A stretch of 64,000 bases of DNA. It comes from Polytrichum commune (taxonomy: Eukaryota > Streptophyta > Polytrichopsida > Polytrichales > Polytrichaceae). Below the pieces are notes generated by a model that saw only the letters and a list, made by a program, of their open reading frames with translations, had not been told where the DNA came from and did not search any database. Position 1 is the stretch's first letter; each line of letters opens with the position of its first letter. Of the stretch, positions 12,617 through 24,548 are shown piece after piece. The position numbers and the translations under genes were made by a program. Where the stretch lies: assembly GCA_950295325.1 (NCBI GenBank), contig OX485806.1, positions 11,036,001 through 11,100,000 on the forward strand, read 5' to 3'.

Positions 12617-13285
12617 AGTGGCCAAGGCTAGAAGCCCACTATTTGAGTTGAGCCCACCACTATTACCAAGGTAAAGGGGGTCTAGTATAACATGACCCCC
12701 GTAGGTTCGTGGTTTATTCATATTCAAGTGGGTATGTCTAGACTAGACTAATTCAAGGCCCCTGATGGTAATTTCCGGGTATAACTATTCTCTCTACACA
12801 CAATATACTATTATGCATTTACACCTTGGGTAGTAGCGGTAGAGGCCCAACTCAAAGAGGTAGGCGTCTAGCATTGTCCATTATAAGTAGGGATAAGTTA
12901 GGGACCATAGGTGACAAAAGTTGGAAAATAGCCTACTAAGTTGATATTCAATTCACAACTTGAAATAGCTTATACAAGTTTGCCATATTATCAGTGGTAG
13001 TATGTGCCCAAGCCTAGATGTCCACCACTTTGAGTTGGGCCCCATCATTGTTACCAAGGTAAAGAGGGTCTAGTAAAAAGTTGACCCCCATAGGTTTGTG
13101 GTTTATTCATCTCAAGTGAGTCCCTCAAGACTAATTCAAGGCCTCTGGTGCTAATTTGGGTTGGTTTTCCCACAAGGTAAATAAAGACGCTATGATAGAA
13201 TTGCATGCATTTTCACCTCATGTAATAACAGGAGCCCAACTCAAATAGATGGGCCTCTAGCCATGGTCGCAATAGAATGTGTTTG
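12617..13285. repeat. Tandem duplication, period about 388 bp
   Basis: CCAAGGTAAAGGGGGTCTAG (12666) and CCAAGGTAAAGAGGGTCTAG (13054) lie in matching contexts, each followed by GGTTTGTGGTTTATTCAT-type sequence, AATTCAAGGCC and GGCCCAACTCAAA. Confidence 0.7.
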
Positions 13286-13289
13286 ATCT

Positions 13290-14570
13290 ACTACATTTGG
13301 TAGAGATGAGTCCAAACAATAACTAACATAGCATTATTAAACAGTGTGCATTCGTTTCTTGTGGGTACCACGAATATAACCATGGGATGCCCCAACTAGT
13401 GCATCTACTCAATAATGTTATGCACCATGCCAAGAAAGCCAACTATTCTTTATTATCACATTTCTCAACAAGTTGCCCATGACGTTTTCTCAAAAACATT
13501 CTTCTTAGTTTTTAGGGGTTAACTTAGATGGTGTGTTTCATTCATAGGAGCTTAAGAGGTCCCAATTCAAGACGGGTTTTTCTAGTGGGTGCACAAGGAG
13601 TGGAGACCACATAATACACACTATTACTCCTTGGTTCACTTGTTTGTGCGCACTTATACATGGAAGAAATGCATTTTGCAAATTGGCTTGCACCAACATT
13701 TGGATAGTTGATATCCATAGTGAGCCAACAATGACTCCCAAGTAGGTTACTCATCACAACACATAGGTGCTTGACTATAGAAGGCAACCATTAAGTAGGT
13801 TAGTAGTCGAAGCAATGAAATGCTTCATTAATGACGTGCACATGTATATATGAGAGCAACCTTCTTCTTGAAGAAGACTTCTCGTTTTGCATTAGTGCAA
13901 TCATATGCTTGCACTTGAACCATACGGGTGGGGCAAAACTTCCCTTTTATGACGACGTCCCCATGACACGAATCTATGGTTGGTTTGTTTGTTTGTTTGT
14001 TTGTTTGTTTTCCATTCTTTTTGCCAAGGATTGTGGCATAGGAGAGACGTGCTAGTGCTAATGAATCAAGCTTCGAGAAGCTCGCCTCCAACCCAAACTA
14101 ATCGGTTGACAACAAAGTTTAATTGCACCAAACCAAAACTCGATGCCAAGAAGGATATCGCGTTTTTCATATAATTGTTTGTTGGGGGGGCAGGTGGAGA
14201 CCACCTGACATCCATCTCATCTAGTGCCACCTTGCACTCACACATTCATTGCCTATCCCAAGTTACAACGATTCCCTCTCTCCCCCAAAACCCTAGCCCT
14301 TGTTATTTATGAAATCGCAATTGCCCATGATGGACAAACTACAACTAACGGTTGACGGTCGCCAAATGATGCCCTGGACCTTGACCCCTCCATTGCCCAC
14401 CCGCCTTCCTAAATAATTGCATAACTCTCCATGAGCCATCTCAACTTTGTTCCTAAAACGAGGATAACAAACAAAAACTTGGGCATCATTCGGATGCTTG
14501 TGGACACTCTTGCATTTATTCTGGTTACAGTGTTTGGGAATGAATATTTATGGGCATAATCGGTCAAGGA
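13290..14570. other. Intergenic, nothing identified beyond a TTTG run
   Basis: No termini, duplications or coding signal could be supported. Confidence 0.4.
13982..14010. repeat. (TTTG)n microsatellite
   Basis: About seven TTTG units. A shorter one lies at about 23451-23465. Confidence 0.95.
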
Positions 14571-14574
14571 ACCT

Positions 14575-14575
14575 A

Positions 14576-14625
<50 letters not shown>
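14575..14625. repeat. (TG)n(TA)n microsatellite
   Basis: About 13 TG followed by about 12 TA dinucleotides. Confidence 0.97.
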
Positions 14626-14689
14626 GTTGGTATTTCTAGAAACTCCTCTAAAATGATCAGTGGGTTTCCTACAGTCTTGAACTTCAACT

Positions 14690-15110
14690 GAGCCTGAGGG
14701 GCCACTTCACACAGGAGCCAAGAGCCGTGACCGTGAAATTGTGAGAGCCCAAAAGAAAAGTGTCCAAAGGCCGTCCCAACACGCCCTCCAACATCATGTC
14801 GTGTGGTCGCGGACACTCAAGTGGAGTGTGAAGCCATACGTGACCGGGCCCTCAACCAAATGCTATTTCAATGAATGTCTATTCACGCGGGTCCTCACAC
14901 ATGATACGATAGAATAAACCAATGGTCGTGAACGTTCGGAGTGCCATGGTCTCCCGGTTTTGTGGTAGGCCTGCCTCCAAGAGACGGTTTTTGAAACTAG
15001 TCCAAGTGACCGTGAAACACGATCCATTCGATGCCATGTACGAATCCATGCAGACTTTACATCCGTCTTGCATTCACCTACATGGTATGACACGACCTGA
15101 GCTCATTGAA
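14690..15110 (-). repeat. Dispersed repeat R3, copy 1, with conserved minus-strand frames
   Basis: About 380 bp closely similar to 46880-47270. On the minus strand, two peptide stretches stay alike in both copies: FGLSQFHGHGSWL and DSYMASNGSCF..TW..FKN. The conservation may only reflect recent common origin of the DNA. No family recognised. Confidence 0.6.
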
Positions 15111-16087
15111 TTGGGTGCACCCAAAATGAAAGGCCAATTCTTGACCTCAGGGCCAATGTCAAATTTCAAAATATATGATTTTCTCAACAAACCATATCCA
15201 TTGGATTATGTGGAAATTTAAACAGCTCTATGCTAGATTATGCTAGATCCGTTGGATTATGCTAGATTTATTGAATCGGCCTAGCTTCTTGGCCCTAAGG
15301 CCTTTACATGTGGGAAAATTGGCCCCCATTATAATCTTATCGTAATGTGTAGTTGAGGCTGGCCTTTAACCCAAAAGGGAAGGGGCTGAAATTTCATGCA
15401 ATTGACCTCAAAGGGGAATTTGGCCGGCCTCTAGGTGTAAAGCGGCCCTAAGTTACAACAAGAAAACGGTAGAACCGTGAGGCTCTGTCCTTTATTATGA
15501 AAGACTATAATTGTAGTTGTCCACTTTGCTCATGCCAATTCATGGCTATTCACTATACCTAACCTTTCTTGGATTTTGTGCACCTTCTTCTCAAATACAG
15601 GTCAAGGATTGAAGCTACTCATTTATCACCCAATTTTTTAAAAATAAATAATCAAGAACTACCGAAATGCATAGTTAACTATAGTTAACTATATTTCTTT
15701 CAATGCATTTTAGGAAGTACTTATATATACATATAAATATAGTTAACATCCACATTACATAAAGTGGACCAAAAATAACAAGAGCAAGTAAAGTCCAAGT
15801 GTGAACACAAAGTGGTTAGGAAATTTGCTCTTGAAACGAAGAAGTTGATGCATAGTCTCTGTCCTATAGACAGAGCCAATAAAATTATAAGTGACCTATC
15901 CATCTGACGAAATGAGATTCCCGATAGGCAAGGTGTTATTGAAGCCGAGCCGAAAAGGCCTCTAATTAATGGCCAAAAATTAAAAATTAAAAAGATGCAT
16001 CACAGGTGGCAATCATGGAGCCAGGTCGACGTGGTTCATTTATAACTTACTGGGAGTACTAGCTCTGTTACAACCGACCGTTTAGGG
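15111..16087. other. Intergenic; one block shared inverted with 27.7 kb
   Basis: 15450-15520 (CGGTAGAACCGTGAGGCTCT and flanks) is the inverted counterpart of 27711-27779 (AGAGCCTCATGGTTCTACCG). Both neighbourhoods carry AGTTAACTATAGTT-type repeats, so an unclassified inverted-repeat family is likely. Confidence 0.45.
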
Positions 16088-16792
16088 TACACTAAATATC
16101 ATATTTAGTGCCACCAACTCTAATCAGCTTGCTCAATACTCATTGTAAACCACGGTATAGTGTCACCAACACTAAGTTACACGAACTATGATACTTAGTG
16201 TTTGATTGTATTTAGTGTTGTTGTTGCACCCCACCATGCTCAACACTAATTTCTCAGTTTTTTGACAATTAGTGTTAGACATGAATGTGTTGTTACCTTC
16301 CCTACTGCCCACCTCCCTTATTGTATCCTTTTGTTTTGTATCCTTACTAACACTAACTTCAAACATGCAACTTCCACATATTACCATAGTTGATGTTTAG
16401 TGTTTGAGTTTACATTGAATGTTACTTACTTTCATAGGGTTATTGATATTTAGTGTATGCATTCGTATTTAGTGTATCAAACACAATGTCATATTTGGTG
16501 TACATGTTAACCCCACATTATTTGTCATTCCTTGTAAATTCTTTAGGGGTTTTGTAGGTTTACAGTGTTGCAATTCTTGTCACTCGCCAAGTGAAGTTTC
16601 ATCCAAATTTCAATCACCCGTGACAATATTTCATCACAAGTCGCGGACAAGAGAAGGTAGGGTTTTGGACAATGGATGAACTCATCCATCATCCATGACA
16701 CTCTTTGCTCACTTGTTCATAAGAAGTGTCATCCAAAGAGTTACTGTAGTGACACAACATACCATATGACACTAAACATCATATTTAGTGTA
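16088..16792. mobile_element. CACTA-like short element, long copy
   Basis: Ends are the near-palindrome TACACTAAATATCATATTTA at 16088 and its inverted partner at the right end, finishing ATTTAGTGTA. TTTAGTGT/ACACTAAA is repeated many times inside the left 400 bp, like the subterminal repeats of CACTA elements. The termini begin CACTA and end TAGTG, but a clear 3-bp target duplication was not found, so the class is tentative. Confidence 0.5.
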
Positions 16793-17153
16793 GGTAGTGT
16801 CATGTACACTACTTGTTGCTAAAGGGCCTCGAGGTCTTCATATTACATCCACTAATTGCCAACATGAGTAACACTATCTCTCAACATACGTAACATTTTT
16901 AACTGAGAATTCATTTACATTATGACACTCAGCATGGCACGTTGGGGTACTTGAGATGATAGTTGTGCGTTTTAGTATGCGAGGGGAGAATGTTATTGAG
17001 CAGATATACTTATGTTATTGAGTGTCGTGTGTTTGATTCCAGTACGCAAGAGGAATATATTCTTGAACATGCATGTTGATGTGAAGTGGCATGTTTGGTA
17101 CACTTTAGTCAACTTGTAAACCAACGATGTAACATAGACAGACATACACTATA

Positions 17154-17713
17154 CAGTCCACCCTCTATAAATGTTACACCTATAAGTGTTAACCCTCTCT
17201 AAATGTTAACTTTCTTCCACTCCCCACATATTGCACACTATAAATGTTAAACGTGTTAACTGTTAACAAAATGGTACTCCCTTCTTTGTAAAATTGACTC
17301 TATAAATGTTAACGAATGAAATACAACCATCTTATAGTGACTTGCAATCTAGTTTTGGTACCATTAGAAGGTACATGGAATCATGTTCATGTGATGTGTC
17401 CAAGTATGTGGGTTTGTTGGTGCAAATTGAGAAATATTTGCAAGTTGTGCATGTAGATGAATCTCACCAAAGAACCATTGATTCATACTTCACCCGTGAT
17501 TTGTAAACTTGATATTGAGTAAAGTTTTGATTGGGTTTGCAATTTTATGAATGGTATTCTCTCACAAGGACTCTTCACAATTGCTTATATTTATAAATGT
17601 TAAGATTTGTATATTGCTCAAAAAAGTAATTTTATAATTGTTAATTGTTAACACCTCTATAAATGTTAACTTTGATCCACTCCCGAGGGTTAACATTTAT
17701 AGAGGGTAGATTG
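17154..17713 (+). mobile_element. pogo/Emigrant-like element, internally deleted
   Basis: 560 bp, with the same inverted ends as the copy at 46299-46736 and a TA duplication (17152-17153, 17714-17715). Subterminal copies of TATAAATGTTAAC are repeated along both ends. The middle, unlike the other copy, contains a short reading frame that resembles a transposase C-terminus. Confidence 0.8.
17306..17506 (+). pseudogene. Remnant of pogo-type transposase C-terminus
   Basis: A 66-residue reading frame inside the pogo-like element, ending HQRTIDSYFTRDL just before the stop. Pogo/Tigger-class transposases often end in a (Q/K)-x-(T/K)-I-x-(D/S)-(F/Y)-F type tail, so this is probably the last 50-60 residues of the parent transposase left after an internal deletion. 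The first residues are read from subterminal repeat sequence and are not real protein. The catalytic DDE core is absent, so it cannot move itself. Confidence 0.5.
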
Positions 17714-17759
17714 TAATAACATTACTGAGCATACTCACTGCCAAGGTATTAGAAAAGCG

Positions 17760-17945
17760 CACTTGAACATGCACTTCCAATTGATCATAACTAAATCACA
17801 GAAAGTCCGATTTCCAATCCGGTTTTTGCATATGTTTTTGTTTCATCTTCGATTTGCTAATACACCACGATGAGTTTCATTGTTTAAATTGCATGGGTAG
17901 AACATGGAAAGACGAATCGAATAACACCCACATACCTTAAGGTGT
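17760..17945 (-). repeat. R1 outer-part fragment
   Basis: Only the CATGCACTTCC ... GATTTGCTAATACA ... AATAACACCCACATACCTTA part is present, 45 bp beyond the pogo-like element. Confidence 0.5.
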
Positions 17946-18143
17946 CCGTGTGCCAGGTGGCGGCTTTCCAGTGGTGGGCATTGAGCCACATTATGAAGAG
18001 CATCTGGGTGTATCATGACCATGTTCTCGAGCTTCATGAATGACAGTCAGGTCACTGCCACTGTAGTCACATAAACTTAAGGGAGAGAGAGTAAAAAGAC
18101 ACAAAACACTCTTATATATAGCTAGGGCCACTTCACTCACGAG

Positions 18144-19604
18144 CTTGAGGGCCCTTGACCTGTGATATACATATTTTATTTCAGTCAAGGAATCACTAAC
18201 TAATAACGTACAATTGCTTGTTGTAAAGGTCACAGTACATAATGTGATTGCTCCCAATAAGCAGGGGACTCCATACATCAAAGGAGAATTATGTTCGTGT
18301 GATACCTAGTCCCATGAAATGCAACCAAGGAATTGTGTAATGTTATGATCAATGTTATTTCAAGGTCCACGTGCCTTAAATATGGACCTTGAGGGCCCTT
18401 GACCTATGATATACATTTTTTATTTTAGTCAAGGAATCACTAACTAATAATGTACAATTGCTTGTTGTAAAGGTCACAGTACACAACGTGAGTGCTCCCA
18501 ATAAGCAGGGGACTCCATACATCAAAGGAGAATTATGTTCGTGTGATACCTAGTCCCATGAAATGCAACCAAGGAATTGTGTAATGTTATGATCAATGTT
18601 ATTTCAAGGTCCACGTGCCTTAAATATGGACCTTGAGGGCCCTTGACATGTGATATGCATATTTTATTTCAATCAAGGAATCACTAACTAATAACATACA
18701 GTTGCTTGTTGTAAAGGTCACGGTACACAATGTGAGTGTTCCCAATAAGTGGGGACTCCATACATCAAAGGAGAATTATGTTCATGTGATACCTAGTCCC
18801 ATGAAACGCAACCAAGGACTTGTGTAATGTTATGATCAATGTTATTTCAAGGTCCACGTGCCTTAAATATGGACCTTGAGGGCCCTTGACATGTGATATA
18901 CATATTTTATTTCAATAAGGGAATCACTAACTAATAACATACAGTTCCTTGTTGTAAAGGTCACGGTACACAACGTGAGTGCTCCCAATAACAGGGGACT
19001 CCATACATCAAAGGAGAATTATGTTCGTGTGATACCTAGTCCCATGAAACGCAACCAAGGAATTGTGTAATGTTATGATCAATGTTAATTCAAGGTCCAC
19101 ATGCCTTGAATATGGACCTTGAGGACCCTTGACTTGTAACATACATTTTTTATTTCAATCAAGGAGTCAATAACTGATAATGTACATTTGCTTGTTGTAA
19201 AGGTCATGGTACACAACGTGAGTGCTCCCAATAAGCGGGGACTCCATACGTCAAAGGAGAATTATGTTCATGTGATACCTAGTCCCATGAAACGCAACCA
19301 AAGAATTGTGTAATGTTATGATCAATGTTGATACAAGGTTCGCATGCCTTAAATATGGACCTTGAGGGCCCTTGACTTGTGATATACATATTTTATTTCA
19401 ATAAGGGAATCACTAACTAATAACATACAGTTGCTTGTTGTAAAGGTCACGGTACACAACGTGAGTGCTCCCAATAACAGGGGACTCCTAAAATTAAAGG
19501 AGAATTATGCTCATGTGTTACCTAGACCCATGAAATGCAACCCAAAGAATTGTGTAGTGTTATGATCAATGTCGATTCAAGGTCCACGTACCTTAAATCC
19601 TTTT
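18144..19604. repeat. Tandem array, six units of about 243 bp
   Basis: CTTGAGGGCCCTTGAC recurs at 18144, 18388, 18632, 18875, 19118 and 19361, spaced 243-244 bp. Each unit carries AAGGTCACRGTACACAA, GGGGACTCCATACATCAAAG and GTGATACCTAGTCCCATG. Units 1-3 are closest to each other; units 5-6 are more diverged. Confidence 0.93.
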
Positions 19605-19836
19605 CGATGTAATGGAAAGTTCTAGGGATTAGCACTTTGAGCACCAAAGCATCATTTATTCACGTTGGATGTCGTCAAAACAATGTTTTCATTGAATTAC
19701 TTATCCTTGTTGGACACATGTATTTAATTGTTGTGTTATTAGGTGTGGCTCAAAAATTGACATTGAAAAAGAAAAGTCATAGTTCATGGTAAGTATCATA
19801 AGTTTGATAGTCAATAAAATGCTTGTGTTTGTGTTT

Positions 19837-19861
19837 GGGAGGAGGAGGAGGAGGAGGAGGG
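19837..19861. repeat. (GGA)n microsatellite
   Basis: Eight GGA/GAG triplets, just before the PIF-like element at 19879. Confidence 0.95.
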
Positions 19862-19878
19862 GCTATATGCTCATTTAA

Positions 19879-20368
19879 GGGCATGCTTACACTAATCACC
19901 AATCACCACTTCTAAATTCTCTCGTTGGTTGAGGAAATGAGTGGCGGTCCTAGTTTGTTTCACACAAGGTTAGCAAAAAATTAAGAGTGATCATGTCAAA
20001 AAATGGATGAGAAAGTTACATGGAATCCTAGTTGTCCATGAATTGATCATCTTTGGTGGATACCCGAATTTTGGAACTAGAAGACCCAAATAGTTTGTCT
20101 CAACATAAATGAAGGTGATAATGTTAATTATTTTAAAGGGATACCATTGTTTTGGAACATACGTTCTTAGTAACAACTATTTGTAGTATGTGCTAATTTT
20201 GTTTTTCATTAATTACACTGTAACCCATGACCAAGACTTTTAATAGTGATTTAGGATTGTCTAACCACTTTTGACATTTGGAATTTGACCTTCGACCACC
20301 AACCATGACCACAAGTAGTCCTAAATCATCATTCCTCATGGCCCTTGGTCACGTGTGTGAAAGAGCCC
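19879..20368. mobile_element. PIF/Harbinger-like MITE
   Basis: 490 bp between GGGCATGCTTACACTAATC and (reversed) GGGCTCTTTCACACACGTG, flanked by TAA on both sides (19876-19878, 20369-20371). It shares its ends and much of its body with the broken copy that starts at 29713. Confidence 0.6.
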
Positions 20369-20732
20369 TAAGAAGATAAAAAGGGAATTTGCGCTTTGAC
20401 AATGAATTAAATCAATCAATTCATACAAGTTCCAATACTCTAGAAGAATTTGAATACAATCTCAAATTGGTTTTGCTACCTAATCATCTCATACTACTCA
20501 AATGTTTCTTGGCTCAATCCACTAAGGCAGAGTCTAGGCAATGACACCCCATCAACATCATATGAAGGTCCAATGTGCTATCTATAAGGCTTTTCACACT
20601 AATATTTTGCAAATGGATATATTGAAAACATGGGCTTGAGACTAACCATCGTAGAGGTCTCAACACCCCATTCATACAAAGGGCATGAGAATTAGACCCC
20701 CCTGGGCATAGGAATATGAAAATTCACACCAC

Positions 20733-21101
20733 ATGGGCAAAGGGGTTAGAAAATCCAAACCCCCATGTAGTTCTTGTGGTTTTTATAGGAGCTTTCACTT
20801 TCTAAATATATATTGCATTTTATTCTTAGATCCAGTAGATCCTCTATATAGAGTTGAGGGTTATGGGGGTTTAATTGCCAAACTCCTTGTGCCAAAGGGG
20901 TATGACTTTTGTTATTTTAAGGAATCTAACACTTGGTGGGTTGGTTGGAAAACAAATGATTTGACAACTTACAACATGTACAATATACTTAAAACAAGTA
21001 GATTCCATTATAAGTGTCGATCGATGGTGTTGCCTAATATTTGGTATGTTATCAATACTAGTAAATGCTTTGTAAGTACACTAAATACTCCTATATATTA
21101 G
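20733..21101 (+). other. Unassigned 122-codon ATG frame
   Basis: The longest uninterrupted ATG frame outside recognised features on this part of the plus strand. The product would be rich in Tyr, Trp and Cys and contains PLYRVEGYGGLIAKLLVPKG. I recognise no domain, and no promoter or splice evidence supports it. It is most likely chance or a transposon scrap. Confidence 0.12.
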
Positions 21102-21479
21102 TGTGGGTGGAATATATGTGGGTCCAAGACCCCATAATTTCCTCTAAGTCTTCACGAAGACTTCTTAGAAACACAATTGAATATTAATTATAGGACCAAA
21201 GTAGCACAATATACAACAATACTAGCCATATGACAAAAGTAGCACAGAGTAAAACAATCACCCAAGTTAATTTTCTAGAAAAAGCAATGAATGTGGGTCA
21301 CATTAATTTTCTACTAAAAATTAGCGTGGATTGAAAATTAGTATGGCCAACACTAATTAGTGTAGTGCCCATGTGCACGGCCTAGGAAGTAATCATGCAT
21401 TACTCGAGTAGGCTAATTTGCACCCCGAGATCCAAGTTCTAATACCAAACCTCATAAGCCGAAAAAACCATGTAATATA

Positions 21480-21800
21480 AGGTAGAGGGGTCTTAAATGG
21501 TCACTACTTCTAGCTAGCCCACTTCTCCTAGGATATGAAACACACGATTAGTACAAGATGGTTGCCAAATCCAAATCGAGGTTGTGGCCATTGTCCACAT
21601 AATTAGTGGAACATATATGAATATCTTATTCATCATCTAAGTGAAGATTCTCGTGCTTATTCAATGGTCATATAGGTATCTTCAATTATGTTTGACTATT
21701 ATGCCTTTTTGGGCACACAGTCCGATCTCTTTTTGGCATCAACCGCACTAACCCACATACCACTCAAATATAGGTGTTTCAATGAGAGAAGTAACCAAAT
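21480..21800 (+). repeat. R1 dispersed repeat, plus-strand copy
   Basis: GATATGAAACACACGATTAG, GTACAAGATGGTTGCC, CATATGAATATCTTATTCAT and CCACTCAAATATAGGTGTTT occur in order. Confidence 0.6.
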
Positions 21801-24029
21801 AAGGGTTTTCTACCTCATATATTATCATTTAACTTGTCCAAGAAGGCATAAATCATCGTTAGTATTGTAGTTATACAAAATCATTTCAATTGTTATTGAT
21901 TGTTTATTCCAAGTTGCAACTTATTTCATACTTGTTTTAAATGCTTTGAAATATACAAGTTAGGTCTCAAAGGGATGGGTATTATTGCATACAAGTGTAC
22001 CTCTCATTCATCTAGGCATCAAATTCATGAGTCAGTAAGCAATCTTAAGATTATAAATTTATGTTATTTTGAAAACTCCAATTAGCTCTAAAGATTATGA
22101 ATTAGTGTAGTCACAAACTTATATGGGGGTTAGTTTTTTATATTGGATGAATGAGAGATACTTTTGTATGCGATAATTAGTGTGTATTTTGGCCAAAATT
22201 TTCGCAAGTTTTTGACATTTGACACGCAAAGAATTGCACATCAATTAACACACCTAATTTAGATTTTGGCTTGTAGTGTGACTCATGAAGAAAAAAACAT
22301 GTCAAAAGACATGACACTTTAGAAATTGAATTCACACATACAACTAAGCATGTGACATTGAGGTGACCTTTTAGAAGAAAATGTAGATGTCAATCGACAT
22401 TCATTTTCGTTTTTAAAAACATCATGTGACACTTTGGATTTGAAGTTGAACGTCAAATGAAGTTTGTCAAACATACACACTGGCAATAGTTCCATCTCTT
22501 CCTTAGGGCCTTGGGTAAACTCATCCATTGTGAAGGTGAAACCTCATTCAACTATTATATAGTTGGTTATATAAATTATATTTTTAGTTTATTTGACTCC
22601 AAATGGACATCCGGGACTTCAAAATAGGCTTATGGAGTCCAACTTGAATGAATCGAACCTCGACCTAACGTATCATGGCTTGTTTGTACTACCTAGAGCC
22701 CCTTCAATTATATGGCAAAACATGACATGAACGACCATTAAATATATAAATCGAAAGACATTCAACTTTTAGTATTTTAGACAAATGACACAATGTGATT
22801 GGCATTTATGAATTTGGCAAATTGGTCATGGGTCCAAGTTCTATTGAGCTATGCGTAGTGGATAAAAATGTGATATCATGTTAGATCGATTATCATATTT
22901 TCCACATATAACAAAGGAGTGATCCACAATGGGACGAGCTCGTAGTAAAGGAAGAAGAAGAAGAACTCTAGCCTTTTGAAGATCAAAGTGAATGTATTGT
23001 CTATTTGTAGAACATCCTTAGCCATGTATTAAAGGACAATGACATTAGACATAAAATTACTTCACCTTTTGCAAAGAGCAACACTTCACTTAACTTCAAA
23101 GTTATGATGGGTTTTGGTGTAGTAGCTTCGGTATGACCGCATCACTGAGCTAATAGAACATCTAGAGCGCTCAAAATACTATATCTATTGGTGGTTGGAA
23201 CCACACAAGAGGTACTACTCCCCATATTCATTATCCAAAGCCTCGACACACCATGAACAAGTATGATTTTTTTTTTTCAAGTTGTTATGATATCCAAAGT
23301 GAGGCTTGGCATCATAGTAAGAGTATTCCATGGCATTACTTAGATAGAATGCCACATTCATCCATAACTTTACTTATGATTAAGTGATTGGGGATGATTT
23401 CATTCATTACAAAATTCTAATCAAAACAAATTTTGGAAAATTGTTTTTGGTTTGTTTGTTTGTTTTGGTTGTTCTTTTAAGATTTGGAATCACACTTTGA
23501 CATGATTAAAGATACATTGTTTATAAGTGTCATACTAGGATGGCTAGACAAAAAAAAACCGTAGTTAAGATGGCAGCTTGTTTCCATAGACCATTGACTT
23601 GTCTTTACACCCTCCCATACCTATCATGTGGCAATGCACCAATACCACCTATTAATGTGGACTATTATTCGGGGTTACTCTTTGCAAATCTTGTATCACT
23701 AAGAGCAACATTTCCTTACCAAGTAAGTTATATCATATTCCTTGATGTGCGTACTACACCATTTAATGTGAGTTGAAAGTTTGCGTGGGTCGGAGAACAC
23801 AACTTTCATTATAAAGCTACACTACTTGCAACGTGCACCTCTAAATGGTGGACCACACTCAGAGCACACTCACACCAAAGGCATTATTAGCTCATGGCTC
23901 TTACTTCACCACAACAACCCGCTTTCTGGACGAGACCACAAAGCAGTCCACTGGAGTATACCCCAAAAGTCTTACAGAGGACACACGACCTTAGTGTAAA
24001 CCCTAAATTCCCGCCTCAAATCCCGTCTC
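21801..24029. other. Intergenic, nothing identified
   Basis: AT-rich, with only short frames and a T run at 23270-23279. No element ends were found. Confidence 0.4.
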
Positions 24030-24258
24030 GTAAAAGCCCCACCTCCCATATCCGTCTCATAAAAAAGCTCCAACAATCTTCCCAGCTTGCCATGTGAAAT
24101 CTCACGTCGACTCTCATCATCCGCTGAAAATGTTACGGAGCTGAGGTCCAAAACGACCCTCATGTAAACCCAAAGTGGGGGCCCGCGCCACTCTCAACCA
24201 ATGAGAAGTCAAGGATTCTCAAGGGCCAGGGCCCAATGGCTTTCATGTATACATGCCC
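24030..24258. mobile_element. Partial Tourist-like element related to 8612-9002
   Basis: The right part (CCACTCTCAACCAATGAGAA, then TCAAGGATT, then ATGTATACATGCCC followed by TAA) matches the right part of the element at 8612-9002. A left terminus was not found with confidence. Confidence 0.45.
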
Positions 24259-24548
24259 TAATAGATAGAAACTCCAACCCCTTTCAAGCAAGGGGCCGGC
24301 GTGAATAAAGTGTCCGTTCGTAATGCCAATGACCCGATGCCCACTGGACAAGGGGACATTGGGACAAATACTACTCTCCCCTTTCGAGGATGGACACTAT
24401 AGTGACACACTATACAAGTTCCTAGCTAGCCACTAGTGCCTTGAAGATACTAGACATGGTATCCCCCCAAAGGGCTTTGAGGTACCCATACAACAAGGTC
24501 CAAGGACCCCCCACCATAGTTGGGTGGACTAAGGTGGTGAGGCCCTAA

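Noticed and set aside
16088-16792. Firm CACTA assignment
   Set aside because: Termini start CACTA and subterminal repeats are present, but the 3-bp flanks (GTA, TAG) do not match, so only 'CACTA-like' is kept.
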